Positions 1-9,124 of a stretch of DNA of 64,000 nucleotides are shown one piece after another. Each line of letters starts with the position of its first letter. Position 1 is the first letter of the stretch. Origin of the DNA: Bradyrhizobium zhengyangense (GTDB lineage: Bacteria > Pseudomonadota > Alphaproteobacteria > Rhizobiales > Xanthobacteraceae); contig NZ_JAKLUA010000004.1 in the NCBI RefSeq assembly GCF_022012435.1, forward strand, positions 124,001 through 188,000, written 5' to 3'. Under the pieces are notes generated by a model, which saw nothing but the letters and a program-made list of their open reading frames with translations, was not told the origin of the DNA and did no database searches. A program made the translations under genes and the position numbers.

Positions 1-1390
1 CCGCGGTGAAGCCGATGCCGTAGAGACGCCCCTGTGCGCGCGCCTCATCGCGCTTCGCCCTGAGTGCAGCGAGCCTGCCCTGCTCGACTGCGAGCGCAAC
101 GGCTTCCTGGTAATTGCCGGAATCGAGCAACGCACCCGTCGCGGTCCGATAGGGAAACGCGCCGGCATCGATCAGATTGCGCTTGATGACATCGAGCGGA
201 TCGAGGCCGAGGCCGATCGCGATGCGCTGCACCAGTCGTTCCAGCGCGAAATAGACCTGCGGTCCGCCAAAGCCGCGGTTGAGACCGGTCGGCGTTTTGT
301 TGGTGACGACGACGCGGTTGCGGATTTTGACGTTGTGGATGTCATAGGCGCCGGTCAGATTGCCGTGCATGCGGTAGAGCGTCGCTGGCTCGGGCGCGCG
401 CAGATGCGCGCCGCAATCCTCGACCTGATCCCAGTCGAGCGCGAGGATCTTGCCATCGGCGGCTACCGCCGCCGCCAAGGTCGTCGCACGGTTGGTCGCC
501 GACACCGATGCGGTGAGATGCTCGAGCCGGTCCTCGATCCATTTGACAGGCCGCCCGGTGATGCGCGCAGCGGCGGCGATCAGCACGATGTAGGGAAACA
601 CCCCCTGCTTGACGCCAAAGCTGCCACCGGAATCCGGCGGCGTGCGCAGCCGCAAGCGATTGCCCGGCACCTTCAGCGCACGCGCAATCACGGTGTGGAT
701 GCTGAACGGTCCCTGGAAATTGGCGAGAACTTCATAGGCATCTTCGCCGGCATCGTGCGAGGCGATGACGCCGTAGGTCTCGATCGGCGTACAGGAATTG
801 CGGGGGTAGCGGATATCGATGGAGAACCGATGCGGCGCGTCCGCAAAGGCTGTGTCGGGGTCGCCATAGCGGAACGCACGGTCGCTGGCGAGATTGCCGG
901 GAAAGCCGTCATGCAGCACCGGCGCGCCCGTCGAGATCGCGCCCAGCGGATCGACGACGGCCCCACGCGGACGATAGTCGACATTGATCAGCTCAGCCGC
1001 GTCTTCCGCGCACGCGCGATCTGTCGCCACGACCACAGCGACAGGCTCGCCGACATAGCGCACGCGATCCATCGCAATCGGCCAGCACTCGACCGGCGCC
1101 TTCACGCCGACGACGAGACTGGTGGTGACGGCCTTGACGTCGCTGCCGGTCAGAACCGCGGCAACGCCCGGCCAGCGCTTTGCCGCTTCAACGTCGATGG
1201 AGAGAATGTCGGCATGGGCGTGCGGCGAGCGCAGGATGGTCGCATGCAGCGAGCCGGGCTGGACGCCGAGATCGTCGATGAAGCGGCCGCGGCCGGACAG
1301 CAGCGCAGCGTCCTCGACGCGCTCGATCGAACGCCCGACCCACGGTTCGTCGCCACTCCCCGGATTTGCGGATGTGACCGCCTGCAACAT
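1..1390 (-). CDS. Molybdopterin-dependent oxidoreductase large subunit (xanthine dehydrogenase type), 3' end outside window
   Basis: The minus strand is open from the ATG at 1390 to the window edge (about 463 codons). The predicted protein begins MLQAVTSANPGSG and has an aldehyde oxidase/xanthine dehydrogenase a/b hammerhead at about residues 18-130 (VGRSIERVEDAALLSGRGRF), followed by the first molybdopterin-binding domain with DSGGSFGVKQG and GLNRGFGGPQ. A GGGAGG ribosome site lies about 10 bases upstream. Such subunits hydroxylate aromatic or heterocyclic substrates and need a FAD subunit and a 2Fe-2S subunit, neither of which is in view. The form I CO dehydrogenase signature AYRCSFR is absent, so I do not call it CoxL. 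With ubiD and ubiX nearby, a role in aromatic-acid catabolism is an inference. The C-terminal molybdopterin domain is not visible. Confidence 0.88.
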   Translation of the reverse strand, partial: MLQAVTSANPGSGDEPWVGRSIERVEDAALLSGRGRFIDDLGVQPGSLHATILRSPHAHADILSIDVEAAKRWPGVAAVLTGSDVKAVTTSLVVGVKAPVECWPIAMDRVRYVGEPVAVVVATDRACAEDAAELINVDYRPRGAVVDPLGAISTGAPVLHDGFPGNLASDRAFRYGDPDTAFADAPHRFSIDIRYPRNSCTPIETYGVIASHDAGEDAYEVLANFQGPFSIHTVIARALKVPGNRLRLRTPPDSGGSFGVKQGVFPYIVLIAAAARITGRPVKWIEDRLEHLTASVSATNRATTLAAAVAADGKILALDWDQVEDCGAHLRAPEPATLYRMHGNLTGAYDIHNVKIRNRVVVTNKTPTGLNRGFGGPQVYFALERLVQRIAIGLGLDPLDVIKRNLIDAGAFPYRTATGALLDSGNYQEAVALAVEQGRLAALRAKRDEARAQGRLYGIGFTA

Positions 1391-1494
1391 GTCCCGGCAT
1401 ACCTCCCGACGCGCTCTTTGACGCGACGGTGACAGTTGTCAGGACAGGGCGTGCGGGAGCCATACCGCGCACTCTCACGACTTACCAAATCGTC

Positions 1495-2373
1495 TCATTC
1501 GAGAGAGTGCAGCGCAGCATCGATCCGCGAGCATCGCCCCGCGAGACGCGAGACGTTGCGGAATTCGCGCGGGCTGACGCCGGCATGATCGCGGAAAAAA
1601 CGCGTGAAATGCGCCGGCTCTGGAAAACCAAAACGCTCGCTGAGCTCGCCGAGCGGCGTCTCCTCGCGCATCACCGCCTCCAGCGCGCGCTCCATGCGCA
1701 CGACGTTGAGATAGATCTTCGGCGAGACGCCGAGCGAAGCGTCGAACAGGCGGAAGAACTGCGCGCGCGAGAGGCCCGCGCCCTTCACGAACTGATCGAC
1801 ATTGGAAAAGGAATCGTGGACGCGCATCGCGTCCATGGCGCGGCGGATGCGCCAGTCGCAGCCCACCGCGCTCATGCCGCGGATCGAGGTCGGAAAGCTG
1901 CGCCAGGGCGTGAAACGCTCGATCACCGCGATCATCAGATCAGACAGGGTCTGCTCATGGGTGCGCACCGCATCCGGATTCGCCATCATTTCAGCGGCCA
2001 GATGCAGCGTGAGTTGGCGGATGCGCGGCGATACCTCGCCCGAAGGACGCTCGAAAAAACCCGGCGCGCCGCTGGCGGCCCAACCGGGGCGAAACTCCTT
2101 CAGCCATTCCGGCTCGATATAGAGGGCCATGATCAGCGTGCGCGGACGATTGACGTCGTGCACGTAAGCATGCGACTTCCAGCCGTCGACGAGCACGGCC
2201 GCGGCATCGGTAAGCGGCGTGACTTGGTCGCCGACCAGGAACTGCGTGTCGGCGCCCTCAACCTTGAGCAGGACGTGACAGTGATGATGAGCGTGACGGA
2301 CCAGCGAACGGTCCATGTCGAGCAGCGCGACCCTGCCGAAAGCGCCGTGAGCGATGCGCAGGGCCGTCGACAT
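1495..2373 (-). CDS. AraC-family transcriptional regulator
   Basis: 292 residues from the ATG at 2373, preceded by a strong GGGAGGAAGG site; a longer frame to 2409 lacks such a site. The N-terminal part (HHHCHVLLKVEG, then LTDAAAVLVDGWKSHAY) fits a cupin-like effector domain. The last 100 residues form the double helix-turn-helix of AraC/XylS proteins (FSNVDQFVKGAGLSRAQFF and FPEPAHFTRFFRDHAGVSP). It lies just upstream of, and on the same strand as, the molybdopterin oxidoreductase, so it may control that gene; the effector is unknown. Confidence 0.9.
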   Translation of the reverse strand: MSTALRIAHGAFGRVALLDMDRSLVRHAHHHCHVLLKVEGADTQFLVGDQVTPLTDAAAVLVDGWKSHAYVHDVNRPRTLIMALYIEPEWLKEFRPGWAASGAPGFFERPSGEVSPRIRQLTLHLAAEMMANPDAVRTHEQTLSDLMIAVIERFTPWRSFPTSIRGMSAVGCDWRIRRAMDAMRVHDSFSNVDQFVKGAGLSRAQFFRLFDASLGVSPKIYLNVVRMERALEAVMREETPLGELSERFGFPEPAHFTRFFRDHAGVSPREFRNVSRLAGRCSRIDAALHSLE

Positions 2374-2500
2374 CAGTTCCTTCCTCCCGACAGCATTGCG
2401 CTGCAACACGGTTGGCTCATTCGCGCGGCACTATAAGCGGCACCCGCTTCATATTCCAACCGCGCAAACCGACGCAAGTTTCTCGCACGCGTTGATCGGA

Positions 2501-3913
2501 TCACGTTCGTGCCTCCGCAAGAAGCCGCACGATGGCGGCGCTGGGGTCGGCCTGCAACGCGGTGACGAGATCGACATCCTCCTCGCCCTTGACGCGGATG
2601 CGCTTGAAGGCGAGCTCGGGCGCGCTGACCGGTGCGGTCGCATCTAGGCCCATCTTGGCGCTGATGCCGTTGTCGGTGGTCGGATCAAGCTTAGAGCCGA
2701 GCGCGCCTGAGACGACCATGAGATCGCGATCAGCCTGGAAGCGCGTCGCCACCGCCCATTCGATCTCGTCCGACGAGGAGATGTCGACGTCCTTGTCCAC
2801 GACGACCACCTGCTTGATGTCGTAATGCGCGCCGAAGGAGCACATCATTATGTTCTTGGGCTCGCCGTCATTGGCCTTGTCGATCTTGATCGCGAGATGA
2901 TAGCGGCAGGTACCGCCGCGCGTCAGTCGAACGTCGAGCACGTTGGGGAAGCTGCGTCGCAGATGCTGGAGCAGCGTCGCCTCGCGCGGCACGCCGCCGA
3001 GGACCAGGTGCTCGAAGCCGCCGCCGACGATGGTGTGGAAGATCGGCTTCTTGCGATGCGTGATTGCGTCGACCTCGATCACCTCGCGATTGGCGCGCGG
3101 GCCGTAATATTGGGGGAATTCGCCGAACGGCCCCTCCGGCTCGCGCACGTCTTGCAGAATGCGCCCCTCGATCACGATCTCCGCATGGGCGGGAACCCGG
3201 ACCGAATTGGTCCGGCACTTCACGACGTCGACGGGCGCGCCTAACAGCGCACCGGCAATTGCCATCTCGTCCTCGTCCAGTGCCGCGATCGCCTGCGAGG
3301 CCAGCATCAAGGCCGGATGCGCGCCGATAACGATCGCAATCTCCAGCGCCTGGCCCAGCTGCTCGGCGAGGCGATAATAGGAGAAAGTGTGCCGCGGCAG
3401 CAGCAGTACACCGATGCGGTTCTTGCCGGAGATCTGGCAACGATGGATCGAGACGTTCTGGACGCCGGTCTTCGGGTTGCGAGCGATCAGCAGGCCGGCT
3501 GTGATATAGGGGCCGCTGTCGCGCTCATTGTGCTTGGGGACCGGAAGCTGGCGCAGCAGGTCGACGTCGTCATGGACGACCTCCTGCACTGGACCGCTCG
3601 CGACCTCGTGCGTCGGCAACGGATGGCTGGCAGCCGCCAGGAACCGCGGCAGCAACTGGTCCTCGGTCACACCGATGGAATCGGCGACCCAGTCGCGGCC
3701 GGCAAAGAGGTTCGCGACCACGGGGATCGCGTGCCCGTCAGGGCGCGGAAACAGCACCGCGCTGTCGCGCTCCAGCCGCTTGGCGATGGCGGCGAGCTCG
3801 TCCACCAGCGCAACGCCCTCGCGCGCGATCGCGAGCTTGCCGCGCTCGGCAAGATAAGCGAGCCAGGCGCGCAGATCGGCGGGCGCGTTCCTCGCAACAT
3901 TGTCCATTGCCAT
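2501..3913 (-). CDS. ubiD-like: UbiD-family (prenylated-FMN) decarboxylase
   Basis: 470 residues, full length for the family. The UbiD hallmarks are NVSIHR at about 153-158, the prFMN/metal segment, and EPEGPFGEFPQYYG at 258-271 carrying the conserved glutamates. UbiD enzymes reversibly decarboxylate aromatic or unsaturated acids with prenylated FMN. The start at 3913 has GAGGAT about 11 bases upstream. The gene follows the flavin prenyltransferase by 25 bases on the same strand, so cofactor maker and user are co-transcribed. With a LysR regulator, a solute receptor and a molybdenum hydroxylase beside it, a catabolic (hydroxybenzoate-type) role is more likely than ubiquinone synthesis. The exact substrate cannot be read from sequence. 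Confidence 0.93.
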   Translation of the reverse strand: MAMDNVARNAPADLRAWLAYLAERGKLAIAREGVALVDELAAIAKRLERDSAVLFPRPDGHAIPVVANLFAGRDWVADSIGVTEDQLLPRFLAAASHPLPTHEVASGPVQEVVHDDVDLLRQLPVPKHNERDSGPYITAGLLIARNPKTGVQNVSIHRCQISGKNRIGVLLLPRHTFSYYRLAEQLGQALEIAIVIGAHPALMLASQAIAALDEDEMAIAGALLGAPVDVVKCRTNSVRVPAHAEIVIEGRILQDVREPEGPFGEFPQYYGPRANREVIEVDAITHRKKPIFHTIVGGGFEHLVLGGVPREATLLQHLRRSFPNVLDVRLTRGGTCRYHLAIKIDKANDGEPKNIMMCSFGAHYDIKQVVVVDKDVDISSSDEIEWAVATRFQADRDLMVVSGALGSKLDPTTDNGISAKMGLDATAPVSAPELAFKRIRVKGEEDVDLVTALQADPSAAIVRLLAEART

Positions 3914-3938
3914 ACGGGTCTATCCTCAAGGTCTCAAA

Positions 3939-4559
3939 TCAGGGCGCGATCTTGCGCAGCGTCGGCGAGCGGCGCTTTAGGGCCTCGTCCTCGCCCCAGC
4001 GGCGCACCACGCCGATGTCGATATCGAACAAGTCGAGCACGCGGCCGACGGTGTGCTCGACCATGTCTTCAAGATTTTCCGGCTTGACGTAGAAGGCCGG
4101 CACGGGCGGCGCGACGATCGCGCCCATCTCCGATAGCGCCGTCATGGTCCTGAGGTGCCCGGTGTGCAGCGGAGTCTCGCGCACCATCAGCACTAGACGG
4201 CGGCGCTCCTTAAGCACGACGTCGGCAGCACGGGTCAGCAGCGTCGTTGTCACGCCCGAGGCGATCTCGGACATCGAGCGCATCGAGCACGGTGCCACGA
4301 TCATGCCGGCGGTGCGGAACGAGCCGCTCGCGATGGCTGAGGCCATGTCGTCGATAGCATGGTTGACGTTGGCGAGCGCCCTCACCTCCGCGATCTTCAG
4401 GTCGGTCTCGTAGGCAAAGGTCTGCTCGGCGGTCTTCGACATCACGAGATGCGTCTCGACGCCGGCATTGCGCAGAAGCTGCAGCAGGCGCACGCCATAG
4501 GTGACGCCCGAGGCGCCGGAAATGCCGATAATCATCCGCTTGGGGCTGGCGTCCTGCAT
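3939..4559 (-). CDS. ubiX-like: UbiX-family flavin prenyltransferase
   Basis: 206 residues from the ATG at 4559 (MQDASPKRMIIGISGASG); an upstream in-frame start at 4628 would extend the protein into the promoter. The N-terminal IGISGASGVTYG loop binds FMN and the later ASGSF and APCSMRSMSEIASG segments are the typical UbiX flavin/prenyl-phosphate site. UbiX makes prenylated FMN from FMN and dimethylallyl phosphate, the cofactor of the UbiD encoded 25 bases downstream. The promoter region is shared with the divergent LysR gene and contains a 12-bp inverted repeat. Confidence 0.93.
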   Translation of the reverse strand: MQDASPKRMIIGISGASGVTYGVRLLQLLRNAGVETHLVMSKTAEQTFAYETDLKIAEVRALANVNHAIDDMASAIASGSFRTAGMIVAPCSMRSMSEIASGVTTTLLTRAADVVLKERRRLVLMVRETPLHTGHLRTMTALSEMGAIVAPPVPAFYVKPENLEDMVEHTVGRVLDLFDIDIGVVRRWGEDEALKRRSPTLRKIAP

Positions 4560-4630
4560 AGGTCTGGTTTCGCTCCCTGGAACTTCACCCGAGGTTACCC
4601 GGTCTGTGGCCAGACTAGGTGGTTGCATCC

Positions 4631-4677
4631 ATCATCACAAATAATGATTGATTATGCAGACGATCATTTGTGATGAT
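4631..4677. promoter_or_regulatory. Perfect 12-bp inverted repeat, likely operator between ubiX and the LysR gene
   Basis: ATCATCACAAAT at 4631-4642 is matched exactly by ATTTGTGATGAT at 4666-4677, with 23 bases between the arms. It lies in the divergent promoter region of ubiX-ubiD and the LysR gene. A two-arm palindrome here is what LysR activators commonly use to control a neighbour and repress themselves. The right arm covers a possible upstream start of the LysR frame (4670/4673), which argues for a LysR start at 4709. Confidence 0.75.
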
Positions 4678-4708
4678 AACAGGAGATCAGCGACCGAAGG
4701 ACAGGCCA

Positions 4709-5683
4709 GTGGAACTCAGGCAGATGCAATATTTCCTGTGCCTAGCCGAGGAAAAGAACGTCACAAGGGCCGCGCGCCAGCTCAACATCGTGCAGCCGGC
4801 ACTAAGCATGCAGATCGCCAAACTCGAGGCCGAGCTTGGTCAAAAGCTGTTCGACCGTAGCGTCCAGGGCATGACGCTGACCAGCGCCGGCGAAGCGCTG
4901 GTGCGGCTGACGGCGCCGATCCTGCGCGACGCCGAATATGCCCGACAGGAGATGGCCCAACTCGGCGGGCGCATCTCGGGCCGCGTCTCGGTCGGCCTCA
5001 TCACCTCGGTGGCGCAGAGCACGATGGCGAGGTCGTCGGCGACCGTCGCCAGCCGCTATCCAGAGATCATGCTGTCGGTCTGCGAGGGCTATACCGAAAC
5101 GCTGATCGACTGGGTCAGCACCGGCCAGCTCGATTTCGCGCTGATCAACGTGCCGCGCCGCAAGACGCCGTTAGCCGCGCAACATGTCATGGACGAAGAG
5201 ATGGTGTTCGCCTGCCGGAAGGACGGGCCGATCAGGCCGCCTGCAAAACTACGCTTCGACCACATCGCCAAGGTCGATCTCGTGCTGCCGTCGAAGCGCC
5301 ACGGCCTGCGCCTGATCCTCGACGAGCATGCCGCCGCAATCGGAATCGACCTGCGGCCACGCCTTGAGCTCGACACCCTGCCCGCGCTCTGCGACGTGAT
5401 CGCGACAACCGATTTCGCGACGGTGCTGCCGACCATTGCGCTCCGGCAATCGCTCGCCAGCGGCAGCATCCGGGCGCATCGCTTCGACGAGCAGAGGATC
5501 GTGCGCTCGATTGCCTGGGTGCATCACCCCAGGCGCGCCGTGTCGGTCGCGGCCAAGGCCGTGCTCGACGTCATCAGCCAGGATCTTGCGCAGGCCGCCG
5601 CCATGGCGAGCGGGTTCGTGGAGCCCGCCTCGCGCAACGCAACTTCGCCTTCGCGCAACGCGCGCAGGAAACCGATCTCCTGA
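4709..5683 (+). CDS. LysR-family regulator of the ubiX-ubiD locus
   Basis: 324 residues if translation starts at the GTG at 4709 (VELRQMQYFLCLAEE), which has AAGGA 7 bases upstream; the frame stays open to 4670 but that part lies in the palindromic operator. Residues 1-60 are the LysR winged helix-turn-helix (RAARQLNIVQPALSMQIAKL); residues 90-300 are the periplasmic-binding-like effector domain. It is transcribed away from ubiX-ubiD, the usual geometry for a LysR activator of a catabolic operon. The C-terminal 20 residues are polar and probably disordered. Confidence 0.9.
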   Translation: MELRQMQYFLCLAEEKNVTRAARQLNIVQPALSMQIAKLEAELGQKLFDRSVQGMTLTSAGEALVRLTAPILRDAEYARQEMAQLGGRISGRVSVGLITSVAQSTMARSSATVASRYPEIMLSVCEGYTETLIDWVSTGQLDFALINVPRRKTPLAAQHVMDEEMVFACRKDGPIRPPAKLRFDHIAKVDLVLPSKRHGLRLILDEHAAAIGIDLRPRLELDTLPALCDVIATTDFATVLPTIALRQSLASGSIRAHRFDEQRIVRSIAWVHHPRRAVSVAAKAVLDVISQDLAQAAAMASGFVEPASRNATSPSRNARRKPIS

Positions 5684-5895
5684 ATGCAGAATTCCGCACG
5701 GACAAGATGTCGCGCCCGCTGCAAAATGAGACGCGTTGGTAAGTTTTGAGACCAGCCGGCATCACGGCCGCAATGGCCTGCTAAATACGGTCCAGGCGCA
5801 GAAACTCGCGAACCTGGCGCTCATCACCGACGACTCCTGTCCCGGACGATTCCAGGTCTTGCAGAACAAGACACAGTCGGGAGGTCCAGTCCGAG

Positions 5896-6936
5896 ATGAC
5901 ACCATTCGGTCGCGGCAAGATCACGGACAGCACGGCGCCGTGCGCCAACGGCTTTCACCTCAGCCGCAGGTCCTTGCTGTCGTTCGGCGCGGGCGCTGTG
6001 CTCGCCGCCACAGGACTTAGTCCTGCACGAGCACAGGACTATCCCGCCCGGCCGGTGCAAGTGCTCGTTCCCTTTGCCGGCGGGAGCGCCAGCGACGTCG
6101 TCACGCGCATCCTGCTCAACCGTATGTCCACATCTCTCGGGCAGGCCTTCGTGGTCGACAACCGCCCCGGCGCCGGCGGCAATATCGGCACTGCCGCCGC
6201 AGCACACGCAGCCTCCGACGGTTACACGCTGCTGATGAGCACCTCCGGGCCGCTGGCCGCTAACAAGTCGCTCTACAAGGACCTCCCCTACGATCCGCTG
6301 AAGGATCTAGCCCCAATCGGCCTGTTCGCGACGCTGCCGAATGTCATCGTGATCAACTCAAAATTGCCGCCGAAATCGCTGGCCGAGCTGATCGACTACG
6401 CCAAGGCGCATCCGCGCGAGCTGAACTACGGGACGGTCGGCGTGGGCTCCTCGCAGCACCTGGCAGCCGCCTACTTCGAGCAACTCACCGGCGCCGAACT
6501 GACCCACGTGCCCTACCGCAACATCGCCGCCTACACGCCGGACTTCATCGCCGGACAGGTCCCGCTCGGCTTCCAACTCCTGCCGAATGTCCTCGGTCTG
6601 ATCAAAAGCGGTGATGCACGTCCGCTCGCGGTTGCCAACGACAAGCGCATGACGGCACTGCCGGATGTGCCGACCGCGGCCGAGGCCGGCCTTAAAAATT
6701 ACGAGAGCGCGGCCTGGCTCGCGCTGCTTGCGCCGGCGAACACCGAGAAAGCTGTGGTCGAAAAGCTATATAAGGCGATGGTCGCAGCGGTGAACGATCC
6801 GAAAGTGCGCGCCCTCTTCGTCGAACAGGGCGCCGAGCCGCTGGTGATGGACCCGCAAGGCCTGAAGGACTTTATGACCTCGGAAGCCGCGAAATGGGCG
6901 AGGATCATCAAGAAGATTGGCATCGAGCCGATGTGA
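5896..6936 (+). CDS. Tripartite tricarboxylate transporter receptor (TctC/Bug family)
   Basis: 346 residues. A twin-arginine-like leader (SRRSLLSFGAGAVLAATGL) ends near residue 46 (ARA-QDYPARPVQ), so the protein is periplasmic. The mature part has Bug family marks: VPFAGGSASDVVTRI, VDNRPGAGGNIGTAAAA, and a C-terminal tail in which AAKWARIIKKIGIEP is typical. Bug receptors bind small carboxylates and deliver them to TctAB, but no TctA or TctB gene is in view, so it may serve a transporter elsewhere or act as a sensor. A GGGAGG site lies 12 bases before the ATG. Its position beyond the LysR gene makes uptake of the acid handled by UbiD plausible. Confidence 0.92.
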   Translation: MTPFGRGKITDSTAPCANGFHLSRRSLLSFGAGAVLAATGLSPARAQDYPARPVQVLVPFAGGSASDVVTRILLNRMSTSLGQAFVVDNRPGAGGNIGTAAAAHAASDGYTLLMSTSGPLAANKSLYKDLPYDPLKDLAPIGLFATLPNVIVINSKLPPKSLAELIDYAKAHPRELNYGTVGVGSSQHLAAAYFEQLTGAELTHVPYRNIAAYTPDFIAGQVPLGFQLLPNVLGLIKSGDARPLAVANDKRMTALPDVPTAAEAGLKNYESAAWLALLAPANTEKAVVEKLYKAMVAAVNDPKVRALFVEQGAEPLVMDPQGLKDFMTSEAAKWARIIKKIGIEPM

Positions 6937-7501
6937 CTCCGAGGCCTTGCTTCTCGTGGCTCTGGCTGTTCTGCACGCTATGATGCGCTACAATACTCTG
7001 CCCGCGGAAGCACGTGGAATTCACGCACCGATCGGGGTTCAATGGGGTCAACGCTCGAATATGAGAGGAAGTGAGAACATCCCCACCAAACCACGCCAAA
7101 TTACGTGACAGCCGCCTTCCCTACTACTCCCACTCGATTATTCGGGAAGGTACTTTCGCGTTGATTTCCAAACACAAATCCTAGGAGCTGACGGACAAAT
7201 GCCGGCGGTACGGCCGTTCCAATTCTTTGGTCTTGAATTCACAGAAAAATTCGAGCTCCTCGCGATCCTCATCATTTCGCTACCTATTGGAGTCAATCGA
7301 CTGATCGGCGCTGCCTGCCTAGGCAGGGCCGCAATTACCGCGCTTCTTCGGCGAAGGTTCAAATACCGTCAAAGAGCGGGAGCGCGCTGGTCCGGCCGTT
7401 CGATTTCTTTCACCTAGTCGTTAGGACGCCGTCGACATGGCTCCGTGGCGGCTTTGAGCTAGCGCAAGGGTCGGCCGCCGGACTCAGCGAACTTGATCCG
7501 C
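6937..7501. other. 565-base stretch without a convincing gene
   Basis: No frame here has convincing coding character. A 72-codon frame at 7199-7417 has AGGAG 11 bases before its ATG and one hydrophobic segment (LLAILIISLPIGVNRLIGAA), so a small membrane peptide is possible, but I do not recognise it. A short inverted repeat, CTTCCC and GGGAAG, lies around 7115-7150. The stretch looks less GC-rich than its neighbours. Confidence 0.4.
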
Positions 7502-7633
7502 ATGAACCAGCCAGACGACCAGAACCAGCTGAGCGCGCCGTCGGAATCCAAGCCCTCGCGTTTGGAGCAGGCGCGTCGGATCGCAGAGTAATATGCCGCA
7601 GATCTTCGTGAGATCGTGGGAAAACTTCGCTAG
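7502..7633 (+). pseudogene. Small conserved rhizobial protein with an in-frame stop
   Basis: From the ATG at 7502 the frame reads MNQPDDQNQL...LEQARRIAE, stops at TAA 7589-7591, then continues in the same frame as YAADLREIVGKLR to TAG at 7631. I recall a small Bradyrhizobium protein with the pattern EQAR-(I/V)-x-E-(E/D)-Y-A-x-DLREI-x-KLR, so the stop sits where an acidic residue is expected (a GAA to TAA change would do it). Without that change it would encode about 43 residues. Family recognition is from memory. Confidence 0.5.
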
Positions 7634-7703
7634 CGCCTTCTTCACTCACCCCACGCGCGGCGCAGAAACCGGTCGACCGCGGCGGAGCCACCGCGCTTGA
7701 GGC

Positions 7704-9104
7704 CTACCGGCGCGATGCCAGCGTCGGGCTCGGAGATCTCGCCGGGTCCGGACCGCTCTCCAGCGCCGCACGTCTGTCTGCAAGGGCATGATCGAACAGT
7801 TCGAGGACGAGGCTGAACGCTACCATGTCCTCCTGTTCGATCGTTCCGTCGTCGTAGCACTTCAACGTTTCGGCGATGATCGCATCGACTTCTCGTCGCG
7901 ATGCCAACAGATCCTGTTCGGACCCCGCTTCACGAAGCTCCGACGCCAACGCCAAGATGCGGTTGCGGCGGCTGGTGTCGTCGTCCCGGTCGTCCCTGTT
8001 CAAATAGCGGCGCAGCCAGGCGGCGGCCGACCCGATGCCGGAGAGAAGAAGCAGGGCGAACCAGAAGTAGTCGCTGTACTTATCCAGGAAGGTACGCTCC
8101 GTCCCGTTGATGACGGCTGCGGCGCCGCGGTGCACGGAGGGCTCGGTTTCCTTCTCCGTGTCGGGTTTGGTGATGTGAGCGGCGCCGGCGACGCGTCGCG
8201 TGATCGCGTCGCGGACCGCAAACAGCTGGCGATAGAAGGCCGCCGCTTTGGTCTCCGATAGCGCCCGTCTGGCTACAATGAGATGGCTGACGCTGATGGT
8301 GTCGACTTTGTCCTCCGGCCAGGCCGGATTCGCGTTGAAGACGCTGCCCGGGATTTCCTCGGCTTCGTAGCGCGGTTGCCTCAATGCGATGGCCTCGGAT
8401 GCATCGACCGGAAGAAACTTCGGAGCACCGCGCGATCGCGAGGTCGCGGTGATCGCGTCGGCCGTGATCCTGCTGTCGAGCGGACCGACCGCGAGATAGG
8501 CGTCGAGGGAGGTATCTTGCGCAAGCTTTTCGATCTGATCGGTCCCGAATTGAACCGTCGTCACCTTGTCCGGCTCTACGCCGGAGCCGACCAGAACGGT
8601 GCGCAGGAGCGCCAGATTGGCGCCGGTCCTTCCGATGATGCCGACCTTGTGGCCGGCGAGATCGGCGATCTCTCCGATCGTCCCCTTCGGCTTCTTCCGG
8701 GATTCCTTGCCCGGCCGTCCGGATGGCGTCCACAGGACGATGTAGTTCTTCCGCAGCACGGCCAACGTCTGCGCGTCCGACGGCATGCTCAGGTCGCCGC
8801 GACCGACCGCGAGGTCGGCCTTACCGGCGCCCAGCAGTGCGAGCGACTCGGCCGCGCCTTCGGTTGTGATCGGAGATAGCCTGACCGACCTGCTCTCATC
8901 GGCGAAGGCCTCGGCCATCGCCTCAACCACTTGATGGTCGTCGCTGCCGGCGGGGCCGACCGCGATCCGGAGGGTCTCGGGCTGCAGGATATAGTAGAGA
9001 GCGGCGGCGGCAGCAGCGAAGACGATGAATCCCAGCGCCAGCACCACCAGCAGCCTTCGTTGGCGTCCATTGTGCGCGATCTGGCCGGGGTCAGACGGGG
9101 TCAT
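7704..9104 (-). CDS. TAXI-family TRAP receptor-like membrane protein
   Basis: 466 residues from the ATG at 9104, preceded by GGAGG; the frame extends to 9125 without a better site. A transmembrane segment at about residues 18-40 is followed by a periplasmic TAXI-type binding domain (LRIAVGPAGSDDHQVVEAM, GKADLAVGRGDL, KVGIIGRTGANLALLRTVL). A second membrane segment lies near residues 350-368 (FWFALLLLSGIGSAAAWL), with a cytoplasmic acidic tail after it. Free TAXI receptors lack the second membrane span and tail, so this looks like a membrane-held sensor or receptor rather than a soluble TRAP partner; no TRAP permease is adjacent. An EcfG-like promoter with one mismatch lies upstream. Confidence 0.85.
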   Translation of the reverse strand: MTPSDPGQIAHNGRQRRLLVVLALGFIVFAAAAAALYYILQPETLRIAVGPAGSDDHQVVEAMAEAFADESRSVRLSPITTEGAAESLALLGAGKADLAVGRGDLSMPSDAQTLAVLRKNYIVLWTPSGRPGKESRKKPKGTIGEIADLAGHKVGIIGRTGANLALLRTVLVGSGVEPDKVTTVQFGTDQIEKLAQDTSLDAYLAVGPLDSRITADAITATSRSRGAPKFLPVDASEAIALRQPRYEAEEIPGSVFNANPAWPEDKVDTISVSHLIVARRALSETKAAAFYRQLFAVRDAITRRVAGAAHITKPDTEKETEPSVHRGAAAVINGTERTFLDKYSDYFWFALLLLSGIGSAAAWLRRYLNRDDRDDDTSRRNRILALASELREAGSEQDLLASRREVDAIIAETLKCYDDGTIEQEDMVAFSLVLELFDHALADRRAALESGPDPARSPSPTLASRR

Positions 9105-9124
9105 CGGCAGAGCCTCCGCCACCA

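Noticed and set aside
335..1432. Plus-strand open frame of 365 codons near the left edge
   Set aside because: The minus strand encodes a clear molybdopterin oxidoreductase over the same bases; the plus-strand product is Arg-rich and patternless.
7115..7160. Sequence resembling the 3' end of guaA (IEWE-stop on the minus strand)
   Set aside because: Only a handful of codons before a stop; no further GuaA similarity could be seen.
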